From IMG/VR virus record IMGVR_UViG_3300025072_002799, positions 47,203 through 111,202 of that record: DNA of 64,000 nucleotides; one strand, written 5' to 3'. The position numbers were made by a program, and so were the translations under genes. Positions 17,618 through 25,639 of this stretch are shown piece by piece. This DNA is from a virus. The first letter of the stretch is position 1. Every line of letters starts with the position of its first letter. The notes beneath the pieces are model-generated. The model saw only the letters and a program-made list of their open reading frames with translations, did not search any database and was not told the origin of the DNA.

Positions 17618-18016
17618 TTACATGCCTTGTTGCATTGGTGGCAACTGAGCGTTCTGCGTAGGAATTTGTCCAGGCTGTTGCTGACCTTGCTGCTGTTGGT
17701 TTGGCTGCTGTTGCTGTTGCTGCTGTTGCTGCTGTTGTTGCTGTTGCTTCATCATTGCTTCAACTTCATGTTTTGGAAAGACAGCTTTGAATATATCATC
17801 ATAAACTGCTTTGTCCCCATATTGTTGAATCTGGCTCTGGAGAAAACCCTCTCTTTCTCTTCTAGCGACTTCATTGCTGAATAGGCTGTATTTGTTTGAC
17901 TGCGTGATCATCTGCTGTTGAGCGGGCGGCAATCCTTCAAATGCAGTCTTGGAGCTTTGTCCTATCTGACTTCCAGATAATTCTTGTTCTGTTAGAAATG
18001 TTTTCCAGTTTAGCAT
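17618..18016 (-). CDS. PolyQ protein with capsid-targeting-like N-terminus
   Basis: 132 residues. MLNWKTFLTEQE fits the shared head-targeting motif, and FLTE is an (I/L)xE cleavage candidate. The middle is helical; the C-terminus carries about 14 consecutive glutamines, followed by more Gln/Pro/Gly. The polyQ run makes DNA triplet repeats at 17684-17755, which are prone to slippage. A small internal head protein is likely by inference. Confidence 0.7.
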   Translation of the reverse strand: MLNWKTFLTEQELSGSQIGQSSKTAFEGLPPAQQQMITQSNKYSLFSNEVARREREGFLQSQIQQYGDKAVYDDIFKAVFPKHEVEAMMKQQQQQQQQQQQQQQPNQQQQGQQQPGQIPTQNAQLPPMQQGM

Positions 18017-18041
18017 GTTTTAGTCCTTTTGCAGAATCCTT

Positions 18042-18049
18042 TATTTATG
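18042..18049 (-). promoter_or_regulatory. Late-promoter-like CATAAATA box
   Basis: Read on the minus strand, CATAAATA lies 25 bases before the ATG at 18016, followed by AAAGGA close to the gene. It fits a late promoter for the polyQ gene. Confidence 0.5.
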
Positions 18050-18068
18050 CATCTAACTACATTATTGC

Positions 18069-18938
18069 ATGGCTAAAAATAACAGAACTATAATCCTAAC
18101 AGATGAAGACAGAAAACGTCTAAAGCCCCAAATTGGGCGTAATATTTTTAATTATGATTGCATGGAAATGGAATGGGAGAAAGATTCCATAGACATGTTG
18201 TTTTTGGACCCTCCCTACAATATGTCCAAAGACTTTGGGAAGATTAAATTCAAAAAACGAACTATAAATGATTATGGTGATTACACACATGCCATTATAA
18301 ATCATTTTTATCCTGCCATCAAAGAAGGCGGTTCAATCTTCTTTTGTGGAGATTGGCAAATGAGTTATAATATTTTCGAGGCGATGAACTCCCGTTTTGA
18401 AGTCAGAAATCGTCTTACGTGGCAACGTGAAAAAGGCAGAGGAAGCAAAACTAACTGGAAGGCTGGATGCGAAGACATTTGGTGGGCGACCAAAGGAAAA
18501 GATTATAAGTTTTATCCAGACCGCATAAAAGTTAGAAAACAAGTCATAGCTCCTTACAAAGAAGATGGGAAAGCCAAGGATTGGGATGAAAAAACAGGAT
18601 TCAGGGATACTGGGGCGTCAAATTTTTTAAATATATTTTCCGTCCCATTTTGGTCGATGCCAGAGAATACGCCACACAAAACCCAAAAACCTGAAAAACT
18701 TTTGGCAATGCTTATGTTGGCTGTTACAGATGAGGGTGATACGGTTGTAGATCCATTTTTAGGGTCTGGAACCACTGCTGTCGTCTCTCAGAAACTTAAT
18801 CGCAATTTCTCAGGGTGTGACATTGATGAAGATTGGTGTCTTTATGCTCTAAAGCGCATGGAGTCTGAAGATAAATCCATTCAAGGATACAATGATGGCG
18901 TGTTTTGGGAAAGAAATACTTTAAAGTATCAAAAATAA
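18069..18938 (+). CDS. DNA adenine methyltransferase (DPPY type)
   Basis: 289 residues. Motif IV is DPPYNM (near 46-51) and the SAM motif DPFLGSGTTAVVSQKLNRNFSGCDID lies near 230-255; again the beta order. The central target-recognition part is short. DPPY favours N6-adenine methylation. It is the second orphan methylase within 3 kb and is unlike the first outside the motifs, so the two probably have different targets. Confidence 0.88.
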   Translation: MAKNNRTIILTDEDRKRLKPQIGRNIFNYDCMEMEWEKDSIDMLFLDPPYNMSKDFGKIKFKKRTINDYGDYTHAIINHFYPAIKEGGSIFFCGDWQMSYNIFEAMNSRFEVRNRLTWQREKGRGSKTNWKAGCEDIWWATKGKDYKFYPDRIKVRKQVIAPYKEDGKAKDWDEKTGFRDTGASNFLNIFSVPFWSMPENTPHKTQKPEKLLAMLMLAVTDEGDTVVDPFLGSGTTAVVSQKLNRNFSGCDIDEDWCLYALKRMESEDKSIQGYNDGVFWERNTLKYQK

Positions 18939-18940
18939 AA

Positions 18941-19096
18941 CTACTTTGGCGTTTTATTTTTAGCTATTCTTGCCTTATGCTCTAAAAGCTTCTTTTTTGA
19001 GGTTGGCTTCTTAGTTTTCCTACTTCTTCCTCTTCCGCCTCCTCCGCCTTTGCCACAACACATATATTTGCCATTCCTTATCTCTGAGCGTCCCAT
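18941..19096 (-). CDS. Small basic Gly/Lys-rich protein
   Basis: 51 residues beginning MGRSEIRNGKYMCCGKGGGGGRGR and ending in a Lys/Arg helix (TSKKKLLEHKARIAKNKTPK). The start codon sits inside a near-palindrome (ACGCCCCATATGGGACGC). High positive charge suggests nucleic-acid binding. No family is recognised; the gene is supported by its continuous composition and lack of any other gene in the gap. Confidence 0.5.
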   Translation of the reverse strand: MGRSEIRNGKYMCCGKGGGGGRGRSRKTKKPTSKKKLLEHKARIAKNKTPK

Positions 19097-19168
19097 ATGG
19101 GGCGTTTAATTAATTATTTGGAATCCTAGAGGTAAATTAGCCGAATCGCTCATATGGGGCTTCTGGGG

Positions 19169-19369
19169 TCATTTTTTGCTTTGTTTCTTCTTTTGCTTCT
19201 TTTTCATTGCTTTTTCGTTCCCTGGCAATGGTTCCATGTCATATTGGGGCATTGCTCCCGTTCCTTTCTTGGCTTGATCTCTAACTATGCGATCTGGTCT
19301 TTGCTGCGGTGGAGCAAGCCCATAGTTATCACCAATTTCCAACTTAATTAGCCATTTTTTGAATTCCAT
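19169..19369 (-). CDS. Small basic protein with capsid-targeting-like N-terminus
   Basis: 66 residues: MEFKKWLIKLEIGDNYG, then a Pro/Gln/Arg stretch and a Lys-rich tail (KAMKKKQKKKQSKK). The N-terminus matches the shared hydrophobic-x-x-W-L motif, with KLE as a possible (I/L)xE site. A small cationic head protein that neutralises DNA would fit, by analogy with T4 internal proteins. Confidence 0.6.
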   Translation of the reverse strand: MEFKKWLIKLEIGDNYGLAPPQQRPDRIVRDQAKKGTGAMPQYDMEPLPGNEKAMKKKQKKKQSKK

Positions 19370-19385
19370 AACTTTATATATAATT

Positions 19386-19889
19386 ATGGCAGACTTTCAC
19401 TTAATGACAATTTTGGAAATAGAGCAGATCCGTGATGGCAAAGTCATCTGGCAAGCTCAAAATTTAAAAAACGTTCTTCATGACTTGGGCGAAAAATATA
19501 TTTTAGATGCAGCATTTACAGACACCACTGTTGTGCCAACTAATTTCTATTTTGGTTTAGACAATCGCACATCTGTAGATGCATCAGATACTATGGCTGA
19601 TTTGACTGATGAGCCAAGCACTAATGGATATGCAAGACAGTCTATTAGTTCCGATGGAGAATTCACTGTTGCCCTGAATGACAGCAGCATTTATGAGGCA
19701 ACCAGTCCCATAATTAACTTTTCCGCTTCAGGAGGTTCGTGGGGTCCAGTTAATGCTTTGTTTTTAACTACGTCCGCTACTGGTAGTGGGATTTTAATTG
19801 CGACCGTAAGTTTAACTTCATCGTTAACTGCGAACAGTGGAGATTCTTTCAATATGAGATTAGGCTTAGCCCTTAGTGGCGGATCTTAA
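19386..19889 (+). CDS. Virion structural protein, paralogue of 52996
   Basis: 167 residues from the ATG at 19386 (the upstream in-frame ATG lies in the divergent gene's start region). The core NGYARQS ... INFSASGGSWGPVNALFL ... SGDSFNMRLGLAL matches, piece by piece, the minus-strand protein at 52996-53436 (NSYARQT ... AFPQASGSWGTIVAIAI ... SGDTFKFAIGDL). Both are likely small beta-rich virion or fibre-accessory proteins. The function is not known. Confidence 0.7.
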   Translation: MADFHLMTILEIEQIRDGKVIWQAQNLKNVLHDLGEKYILDAAFTDTTVVPTNFYFGLDNRTSVDASDTMADLTDEPSTNGYARQSISSDGEFTVALNDSSIYEATSPIINFSASGGSWGPVNALFLTTSATGSGILIATVSLTSSLTANSGDSFNMRLGLALSGGS

Positions 19890-20389
19890 AAGCAAAGCGA
19901 CTCTTCTAGATCTGTTACATCTTTGATTTCTACATAATTCTTAATCATAAGCATCTTTTCACTTTTGATTCTTTTATTATGCTGAGTCCAATGTAGATGT
20001 TTTCCTCCTCCATCAATTGGATCAAGAAGGAATTCGCTATTAAGTGGTATTTTGTTATCTGTATACCATTCGCTTCTCTCTTCCTCTGACATACTCCTCC
20101 ACTTATCTAAGGGGACTTGATCTCTTTTGAAATTTTCTGGGAGTTGCGGAAGATTGAATTGATAGCCATCTTTTATTGTGTAAATGATAGGATCGTCTTC
20201 TTTTTTGTTTTCTATAATATATCTACAAAAAACTTCCGTGGCTGGTTCAGAAGTGTTGCCACGATAAAACCAAACAGGCAGTGAAACTCCTGTAGCTTCA
20301 ACTCTTACGCCTTTGTGCAACGCATAGCGATCTTGTTTTGTAAGATATATGTAATGAGACAGTGATAATACTATTTGCTTTCTTGCCAT
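19886..20389 (-). CDS. Hypothetical protein
   Basis: 167 residues, ending four bases inside the previous gene. It contains WFYRGNTSEPATEVFCRYIIENKK, a Pro/Trp-containing middle and a charged C-terminus. A CATAAATA box precedes it. No family recognised. Confidence 0.65.
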   Translation of the reverse strand: MARKQIVLSLSHYIYLTKQDRYALHKGVRVEATGVSLPVWFYRGNTSEPATEVFCRYIIENKKEDDPIIYTIKDGYQFNLPQLPENFKRDQVPLDKWRSMSEEERSEWYTDNKIPLNSEFLLDPIDGGGKHLHWTQHNKRIKSEKMLMIKNYVEIKDVTDLEESLCF

Positions 20390-20402
20390 TATCTAATGTA
20401 GT

Positions 20403-20410
20403 TATTTATG
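20403..20410 (-). promoter_or_regulatory. Late-promoter-like CATAAATA box
   Basis: On the minus strand CATAAATA lies 13 bases before the ATG at 20389. It is one of the best-placed copies. Confidence 0.55.
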
Positions 20411-20494
20411 CTTCATTCATAAAATAAACAGCGCACACATATGCCAAAATACATATATACTATGTTATTATGGCAATTAAAGAGGTGGTAGAAT

Positions 20495-21412
20495 ATGAAG
20501 AAATATAAAGAATGGACTCTAGGCGTTATTTCTATTTTAGGTCTTATTATTTTAAGCGTTGCATTTGCACCTGATGAAAACAAAATACTTTACAATCACC
20601 CTCTTGACAACATGCCAGTTGTTGACGGTCCTGTCTACAAAACAAACACTGTTGCCCCACAGGAAGATAGAGGAGAAGAATATCGCACATGGCTTGCAGC
20701 CAGTGTAAGAGTTAAGGTTGGCAAATTTTATGGCTCTGGAACAATCTGTTATTACGATGCAGAAAAAAAGGAAGCGTGGGTCATTTCATGTGGTCACTTA
20801 TGGAGTGGAACAAAAAATGCTGGCGCTTTAAATATGGGTACGGCAGAAATATCTGCTTGGTATCACAATGAAAAAAAGCTTGCTTTTCCAAAAAAGTATA
20901 AAGCGAAAGTAATCTTTTACAGTAACACAAAAGGATATGATGTATCGTTGCTGAAATTCACTCCAGATTGGGAACCCGAATATTTTACAATTGCTCAATC
21001 AGATTATAAAATTGAAGTCGGCAAAACATATCATTCTACAGGATGTGATTCAAGCAAAGAGGTCGCAAGATATGAAGTTGAAATTTTAACAGTTGGATCT
21101 CGACCTGGAGTTGACACAAGAGCAAAAAAAAATAGCCCACGACCTGGAAGATCAGGAGGGGGGCTACTTACAAATGATGGATATTACATTGGCACATGTT
21201 GGGGAACAACGGATAAAGTAAATGGAAACGGACAAGGAATATTCACATCAATACCTTCGATTAGGAAACATTTCAAAAGTCAGGGATATGAATGGTTATT
21301 GAATTTAACGCCACCTAATGGCGCTAGAACAATTCCTATAATAGACAGGAACAATCCTGGCGCAAGGTTTCCAATAGATTATATTCCATTTCCATTCAGG
21401 AATATGTTTTAG
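20495..21412 (+). CDS. Trypsin-like serine protease, membrane-anchored or secreted
   Basis: 305 residues behind AGAGGTGG. Residues 8-25 form one hydrophobic segment after MKKYKEW, a signal anchor or signal peptide. The chymotrypsin-fold triad is visible: H101 in ISCGHLW, D149 in GYDVSLLKF and S220 in RPGRSGGGLLTNDG. The product would act outside the cytoplasm, on envelope or extracellular proteins. It heads a region rich in envelope genes (lipoprotein, MscL, M28 peptidase). Such proteases are rare in phages; the target is unknown. Confidence 0.85.
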   Translation: MKKYKEWTLGVISILGLIILSVAFAPDENKILYNHPLDNMPVVDGPVYKTNTVAPQEDRGEEYRTWLAASVRVKVGKFYGSGTICYYDAEKKEAWVISCGHLWSGTKNAGALNMGTAEISAWYHNEKKLAFPKKYKAKVIFYSNTKGYDVSLLKFTPDWEPEYFTIAQSDYKIEVGKTYHSTGCDSSKEVARYEVEILTVGSRPGVDTRAKKNSPRPGRSGGGLLTNDGYYIGTCWGTTDKVNGNGQGIFTSIPSIRKHFKSQGYEWLLNLTPPNGARTIPIIDRNNPGARFPIDYIPFPFRNMF

Positions 21413-21636
21413 TCCCAGTTGTCGGTATCATCGCCGTGCCAATATATATCTTCGTCAAAATCGTCATCATCATCGTCGTCGTCGTTCCAATCGTCCTCTG
21501 ATTCATCGTCTAAATCGTCTTCGTCTTCATCTTCGTCATCTTCTAGATCCTCATCATCTTCCTCAATCCAATCATCGTCATCTGAGCAACGAATTGCACC
21601 TTTTTGCCAATTACCAAATTCTTCTTCATACTTCAT
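21409..21636 (-). CDS. Extremely acidic protein, possible DNA mimic
   Basis: 75 residues, of which I count 44 Asp or Glu. After MKYEEEFGNWQKGAIRCS, the rest is nearly continuous acidic residues with spaced Trp/Phe/Tyr. A ribosome site (AGGATAC) is weak but present. Strong acidity with scattered aromatics is a feature of DNA-mimic inhibitors such as Ocr or some anti-CRISPRs, and also of histone-like chaperones. The other strand reads only as a serine run and is rejected. Confidence 0.65.
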   Translation of the reverse strand: MKYEEEFGNWQKGAIRCSDDDDWIEEDDEDLEDDEDEDEDDLDDESEDDWNDDDDDDDDFDEDIYWHGDDTDNWD

Positions 21637-21689
21637 AGTTTTGTATCCTAAATATCACGAGACGCTAATTTTACATATAGGGAGTTTTT

Positions 21690-22115
21690 ATGAAAAATTT
21701 TTCAACAATTTTTATACTTTTTTTAGCCTTAACCGTATCAGGATGCGGCTTTGAATTCATTGCAGCGCCTATAATTAGCGGTGTAATCATGTGGTATGAG
21801 GGCGAAGCAAATAAATATTATAACTATGAGTCTGAGGTAATGTACAGGGCTGTTAAGAGAACTGCGGAAGAATTAAATTTCGAAATACATGAGAATAGAT
21901 CGCCTGATTCTGATGGAGATTCTTATGTTGCTGTAGGAGAAAATGACAGATTCAAGATAACAATTAGTAAAATTGAATCAAACATAACACTTGTTGCAAT
22001 TAGAATAAATTTTATGGGTGACAAACCTTATGCAGAGTTGTTTTACGAAAGATTAGACAATCAGGTTAATACTATTGCATTCGAAAATGGAGTTCCAGTT
22101 GCTAATAAACATTAA
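21690..22115 (+). CDS. Lipoprotein, DUF3568-like
   Basis: 141 residues. MKNFSTIFILFLALTVSGC is a lipoprotein signal peptide with lipobox TVSGC, so the mature protein would be lipid-anchored at C19. The rest (YRAVKRTAEELNFEIHEN ... VAVGENDRFKITISKIESNITLVAIRINFMGDK) follows the DUF3568 layout of a small alpha/beta domain. GGGAG precedes the start. An envelope location argues for a Gram-negative host and perhaps superinfection exclusion. Confidence 0.8.
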   Translation: MKNFSTIFILFLALTVSGCGFEFIAAPIISGVIMWYEGEANKYYNYESEVMYRAVKRTAEELNFEIHENRSPDSDGDSYVAVGENDRFKITISKIESNITLVAIRINFMGDKPYAELFYERLDNQVNTIAFENGVPVANKH

Positions 22116-22121
22116 TGTTTA

Positions 22122-22328
22122 TTAGCAACCTCTGATTCTAGCATTGCAGCAAGACTTGATTGTTTTGCCACAACAAGATTTAATGCTAATAGAACATCCT
22201 CGTTTAACTGGGGATGAATCAGTTTCTTCTTTTTCGTCTGTCTTTCCGCAACAACCAGTGTTGTTTGCTGATTTGTATTCTCCCTCAGACATCCCTTTTC
22301 CAACGCCAGTAATTGATGTTGCACCCAT
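22122..22328 (-). CDS. Cysteine-rich small protein
   Basis: 68 residues from the ATG at 22328, whose A overlaps the upstream gene's stop (TAATG). It has about ten cysteines as CC pairs (NTGCCGKT, KSCCGKTIKSCCNARIRGC), which suggests a metal-binding or disulphide-stabilised peptide. The N-terminus MGATSITGVGKG matches MGATSVTGTGHG of the gene at 60227, the only other gene here with that start. An overlapping frame on the same strand is rejected because it lacks this match. Confidence 0.65.
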   Translation of the reverse strand: MGATSITGVGKGMSEGEYKSANNTGCCGKTDEKEETDSSPVKRGCSISIKSCCGKTIKSCCNARIRGC

Positions 22329-23773
22329 TAGTGTCCTCCGCAATTGCAAACAATTAAATTTCTGTTTATTTTATTTTCTACAATCTCAAACATTGAATCT
22401 TCGCCATTAACTAGATCATGCTGAGATATGAAGTTTAAGCAGTTTGATGCATCACTGACAATTTCTCTGTCTGAACTTTGCAAGTGATGAATTAATTGTC
22501 CATTCTCGTCAACATCATAATAAATGTCTCCAGCCACTTCTATTTCACAATCATATAAAGGATTATGAACCATGGCTGATATTCCCAACTTGTCGGACAA
22601 CCTAATTGTTGTGTTTCTCTGACATCTAACGATCTTTCCATGCTCGCCTTCAATAACATCTGTTCCTTGAGCAAGAAGGTATTCCATTTTTTGTCCATCT
22701 ATTTTTTTTGCCAACATCTTTATTTGTGGGCGTAAAATTTTTCTTTTTATAAACACACCCTGCAATATATTTTTGTGTTCCCCGCCTTCGATACGAGAAA
22801 CTGAAACCATCGCATTTGCAATTGCATTATAAAATTTTGTAGTTCTTGGAGCAACTTTTAACCCCTCTACAACATACCCATATGCTGCACTTACGGCAAC
22901 TTTCATGGCTTCCTTTTGCGACATTCTTTTTGACTCAAATTCATAAATCCCTACCATAATGTCGTACCACGCCGCAACAAACAATCTTCCGAAGTTATGG
23001 CATTCGCCACCAAGCTTGTCTTGTCCAGGGTTATGTGGCAACTTGTGTGGAGGTGCATAAGTGAAATTGTTGATTGCATTTCGCAACGCTCCTGGCTTGA
23101 AGCCCCTTCTGGAATATGCTATAGCATTTCCCATTTCTTCTGCGATTCTAGATATGACATTGTGTTTTCTCAAATCTCCTTTAGTTTCTTTAAGAGCATG
23201 TTCTAGAACGCCATCATAAAGCATGACGGTTGCAATCGCATTAATATCTCCAAATGCTTCGTGGAATGCCCATATTTCACTTGCTTGCACGTTCCAAAAA
23301 TCGGGGCGCATTGAATCCAATAAAGCGTGACCCAATTCATGTGCAACAACATCAACTGAATCTGCCGTAAACACATCTTTCCCATTGACTTTCTTATGAA
23401 AGAATTTCAAGTTTTTTCGATCATAAAATGCATTCAATTGCTTTCCTGCGGTTGGGTGAACTTTAAGCAGTTTGGTTGCTGCCCATTTTTTAGTTTTTTC
23501 TCTATAGCTAGAAAAATGATCAATAGAGTTTACCATTGTTGCGTAAACATTCGCCGCTCTACCATGCGAAGTTCCAGCCTCTAGGTGCTTCGGATTGAAT
23601 CCATTAACTTTGAAATTTAGTATATTTGGCTTCTTTGGAACTGGAATTTCAACCGTTAGTCCTGGGGTTGTTGGGTCATTTAATTGATAATTAATCATAT
23701 CTTTGTTGACATGAGCCGCAACATCTGTCTTGTTTTCGCAACAAGAGAACATATTTTTAAAAATTTCTAGCAT
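22328..23773 (-). CDS. Thermolysin-like (M4-type) zinc metalloprotease
   Basis: 481 residues. The zinc site is H145-E146-x-x-H149 in VVAHELGHALLDSM; the third ligand candidate is E172 in AFHEAFGDINAI, the spacing and local sequence of the M4/M36 gluzincins. No export signal is obvious; the first residues are FKNMFSCCENK. The C-terminal ~150 residues form a separate beta-rich domain. It could be a cytoplasmic or virion-associated protease. It is coupled by TAATG to the Cys-rich peptide. Confidence 0.8.
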   Translation of the reverse strand: MLEIFKNMFSCCENKTDVAAHVNKDMINYQLNDPTTPGLTVEIPVPKKPNILNFKVNGFNPKHLEAGTSHGRAANVYATMVNSIDHFSSYREKTKKWAATKLLKVHPTAGKQLNAFYDRKNLKFFHKKVNGKDVFTADSVDVVAHELGHALLDSMRPDFWNVQASEIWAFHEAFGDINAIATVMLYDGVLEHALKETKGDLRKHNVISRIAEEMGNAIAYSRRGFKPGALRNAINNFTYAPPHKLPHNPGQDKLGGECHNFGRLFVAAWYDIMVGIYEFESKRMSQKEAMKVAVSAAYGYVVEGLKVAPRTTKFYNAIANAMVSVSRIEGGEHKNILQGVFIKRKILRPQIKMLAKKIDGQKMEYLLAQGTDVIEGEHGKIVRCQRNTTIRLSDKLGISAMVHNPLYDCEIEVAGDIYYDVDENGQLIHHLQSSDREIVSDASNCLNFISQHDLVNGEDSMFEIVENKINRNLIVCNCGGH

Positions 23774-23818
23774 AATTACCTCGATAAGTGATCTATTTTA
23801 TATGTAGGGGTAATAAGA

Positions 23819-24340
23819 GTGTTTGAGTGGCTTAGAGTCAGAAGAAAAAAACAAATCAATTCAATAGGTCGTGCTAAGAATGAGTTTGAGAGAGAGATAG
23901 AAAATCTAATAGGCAAAAAAGAATACGATGAATTCAAAAAATTTGCCTTCAAAAAAAGCATGACAGAGATGGCAATTGCCTTCATGTTAGGCGCTGCTTT
24001 TAAGAAGCTGATAACTTCTCTCTCCGACAACTTGGTAATGCCCCTTGTGAATTTTATAATCGCCGCAACTGGAGAAGATTGGAGATTATGGGAGTTTGCT
24101 CCAATAGAAGGTCTGACATTTGAGACAGGGCAGTTTTTAGGATCTTTTGTTGATTTCATTCTTTTATCAATAATTCTATATTTACTTTATAGAAAATTTA
24201 TCGCCCCAATATTGGCAGAGGAAGAGAAAAACGAAATAACTGTAGTGGACACAATTGAATGTCCCAACTGTTACGAGAGAGTTTTCTACAAATCAAAAGT
24301 ATGCAAATTTTGCACTAGAGAAATCAAGTTGTTTGATTAG
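23819..24340 (+). CDS. mscL: Large-conductance mechanosensitive channel (MscL) with zinc-ribbon tail
   Basis: 173 residues from a GTG at 23819 after TAGGGG. Residues ~40-75 (FAFKKSMTEMAIAFMLGAAFKKLITSLSDNLVMPLVNFII) are the MscL first helix and pore region, and LGSFVDFILLSIILYLLYRKFIAP is TM2. Unlike textbook MscL it has a ~38-residue N-terminal extension and a C-terminal zinc ribbon (CPNC ... CKFC), as in some bacterial MscL-like proteins. MscL gates under membrane tension to release solutes. In a phage it could protect against turgor changes or help lysis; either is inference. Confidence 0.88.
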   Translation: MFEWLRVRRKKQINSIGRAKNEFEREIENLIGKKEYDEFKKFAFKKSMTEMAIAFMLGAAFKKLITSLSDNLVMPLVNFIIAATGEDWRLWEFAPIEGLTFETGQFLGSFVDFILLSIILYLLYRKFIAPILAEEEKNEITVVDTIECPNCYERVFYKSKVCKFCTREIKLFD

Positions 24341-24348
24341 GTAATAAT

Positions 24349-24906
24349 ATGAGTCAGTACGAAGAACAAATACGTAAGGAAAGGACTTTTGAGGCCATTA
24401 GAAAGAATTTAATGGGCAAAAGTGGCAAAGTAAGTGCCATCGCAATGATTATGGGATCTCCGATGATTGCAGATGGAGGATCTGACATGACGTTTATGGA
24501 TAAGCCTTGGGAGGACATGGACGACAATGCCATCCCATACTTTGGGGATTCATCGTCTTATTTAAGAGGATGGATATGGGATGGACTAAGAGAAGGAATT
24601 CACATGGAGATAAAAGTGGACGGATATTGCGATGAATTTGACCGACCAGACAAATTCATACTAAGCGAAATAAAAGTATCATTTGAGGGATACCCTGTAT
24701 ATCACGAAAGTAGTGGAACGCTACAACTCTACACGCCTAAGCATCCCATAGTTGGATTGTGGGAAGGAAATATTGATCGACTTTATGAAAGGGCTTTGAC
24801 AATGCGAAAAAGAAATGTCAAACTTAGCGAAACTGAAGAGAAGGCGAAAGAAAAAAGTTTCGCTGCCAAGATGTTGGAAAAGCTTACAATGAAGTGGGGC
24901 GATTAA
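24349..24906 (+). CDS. Hypothetical protein
   Basis: 185 residues, eight bases after the MscL gene and followed by a terminator, so the two form a short operon. It contains FGDSSSYLRGWIWDGLREGIHMEIKVDGYCDEFDRPDKFILSEIKVSFEGYPVY, a mixed alpha/beta domain, and a Lys-rich C-terminal helix. No family recognised. Confidence 0.65.
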   Translation: MSQYEEQIRKERTFEAIRKNLMGKSGKVSAIAMIMGSPMIADGGSDMTFMDKPWEDMDDNAIPYFGDSSSYLRGWIWDGLREGIHMEIKVDGYCDEFDRPDKFILSEIKVSFEGYPVYHESSGTLQLYTPKHPIVGLWEGNIDRLYERALTMRKRNVKLSETEEKAKEKSFAAKMLEKLTMKWGD

Positions 24907-24935
24907 AAAACCCTATTGTTTCCAATAGGGTTTTT
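24905..24935. terminator. Bidirectional terminator
   Basis: CCCTATTG / CAATAGGG, a perfect eight-base-pair stem with loop TTTC, is flanked by A and T runs. It serves the gene ending at 24906 and, on the other strand, the gene ending at 25035. Confidence 0.9.
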
Positions 24936-25034
24936 GCATCAAATATCTGCTTTTCTTAAAGTGTGTGACTTTTGCAGATTTACTTACATAGACGATAAAT
25001 TTATCAAAGTTGTGAAGTTTATATTCTCCCCAAT

Positions 25035-25562
25035 CTAGATACACATCCAAACAAATATCGCTGCTTCTACGACAATCAGTACGGCCAATGTCCATGTGAA
25101 CCACTTGCCTCCACCTGTGGAATTGTCTTGTGTTGCACAATGTTGTGCTATTTTAGCCTGTGGTCTAACCCTAGTATCGTTGTTTGCATTGTTTGCATTG
25201 ATTGCATGCATCAATTCTTCTCTGGTTACACAATTGCAGTCAGAAGACTTGGCTTCTTCTACGATTGGCTTGCTGTTAATGTGTTCAACCATTTTCATCC
25301 TTGAATCCATTGGGTCAACGGATTCAACTCTGCGGTCTACTACATTGCCGCTTTCATCTACTACGTCAATTGTTCTTTCGTAGACTTCTGCACGATAATG
25401 CTCAGTAACGACTTCTTCCAACTTCAAGTCACTTTTTGGCTCAATGTATAGTTTGGTAACTACAGTTTTGTTGCCTTTGTCGTCCAATGAAGTGGTTACG
25501 TGTCTCTCGCCACAACGATCATCTTCGGTCTTTATTTTTTTAATATGTCCATTATCTGTCAT
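25035..25562 (-). CDS. Tail-anchored membrane protein
   Basis: 175 residues. A soluble, charged N-terminal part (beta-like: HYRAEVYERTIDVVDESGNVVDRRVESVD) is followed by a single C-terminal transmembrane helix (WFTWTLAVLIVVEAAIFVWMC). It has two close cysteines (CNC) at ~109-111. It could be displayed on the inner membrane, facing the cytoplasm. No family recognised. Confidence 0.7.
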   Translation of the reverse strand: MTDNGHIKKIKTEDDRCGERHVTTSLDDKGNKTVVTKLYIEPKSDLKLEEVVTEHYRAEVYERTIDVVDESGNVVDRRVESVDPMDSRMKMVEHINSKPIVEEAKSSDCNCVTREELMHAINANNANNDTRVRPQAKIAQHCATQDNSTGGGKWFTWTLAVLIVVEAAIFVWMCI

Positions 25563-25639
25563 AATTGCTCCCTATGTTTAGAAGTCCAGTCTTCTATTAT
25601 ATATGGAAAACAATTATTTTAAATAAAGGTTTCAGAAAC

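Noticed and set aside
22112-22324. Alternative frame over the Cys-rich peptide
   Set aside because: It lacks the shared MGATS start and the TAATG coupling; composition is random.
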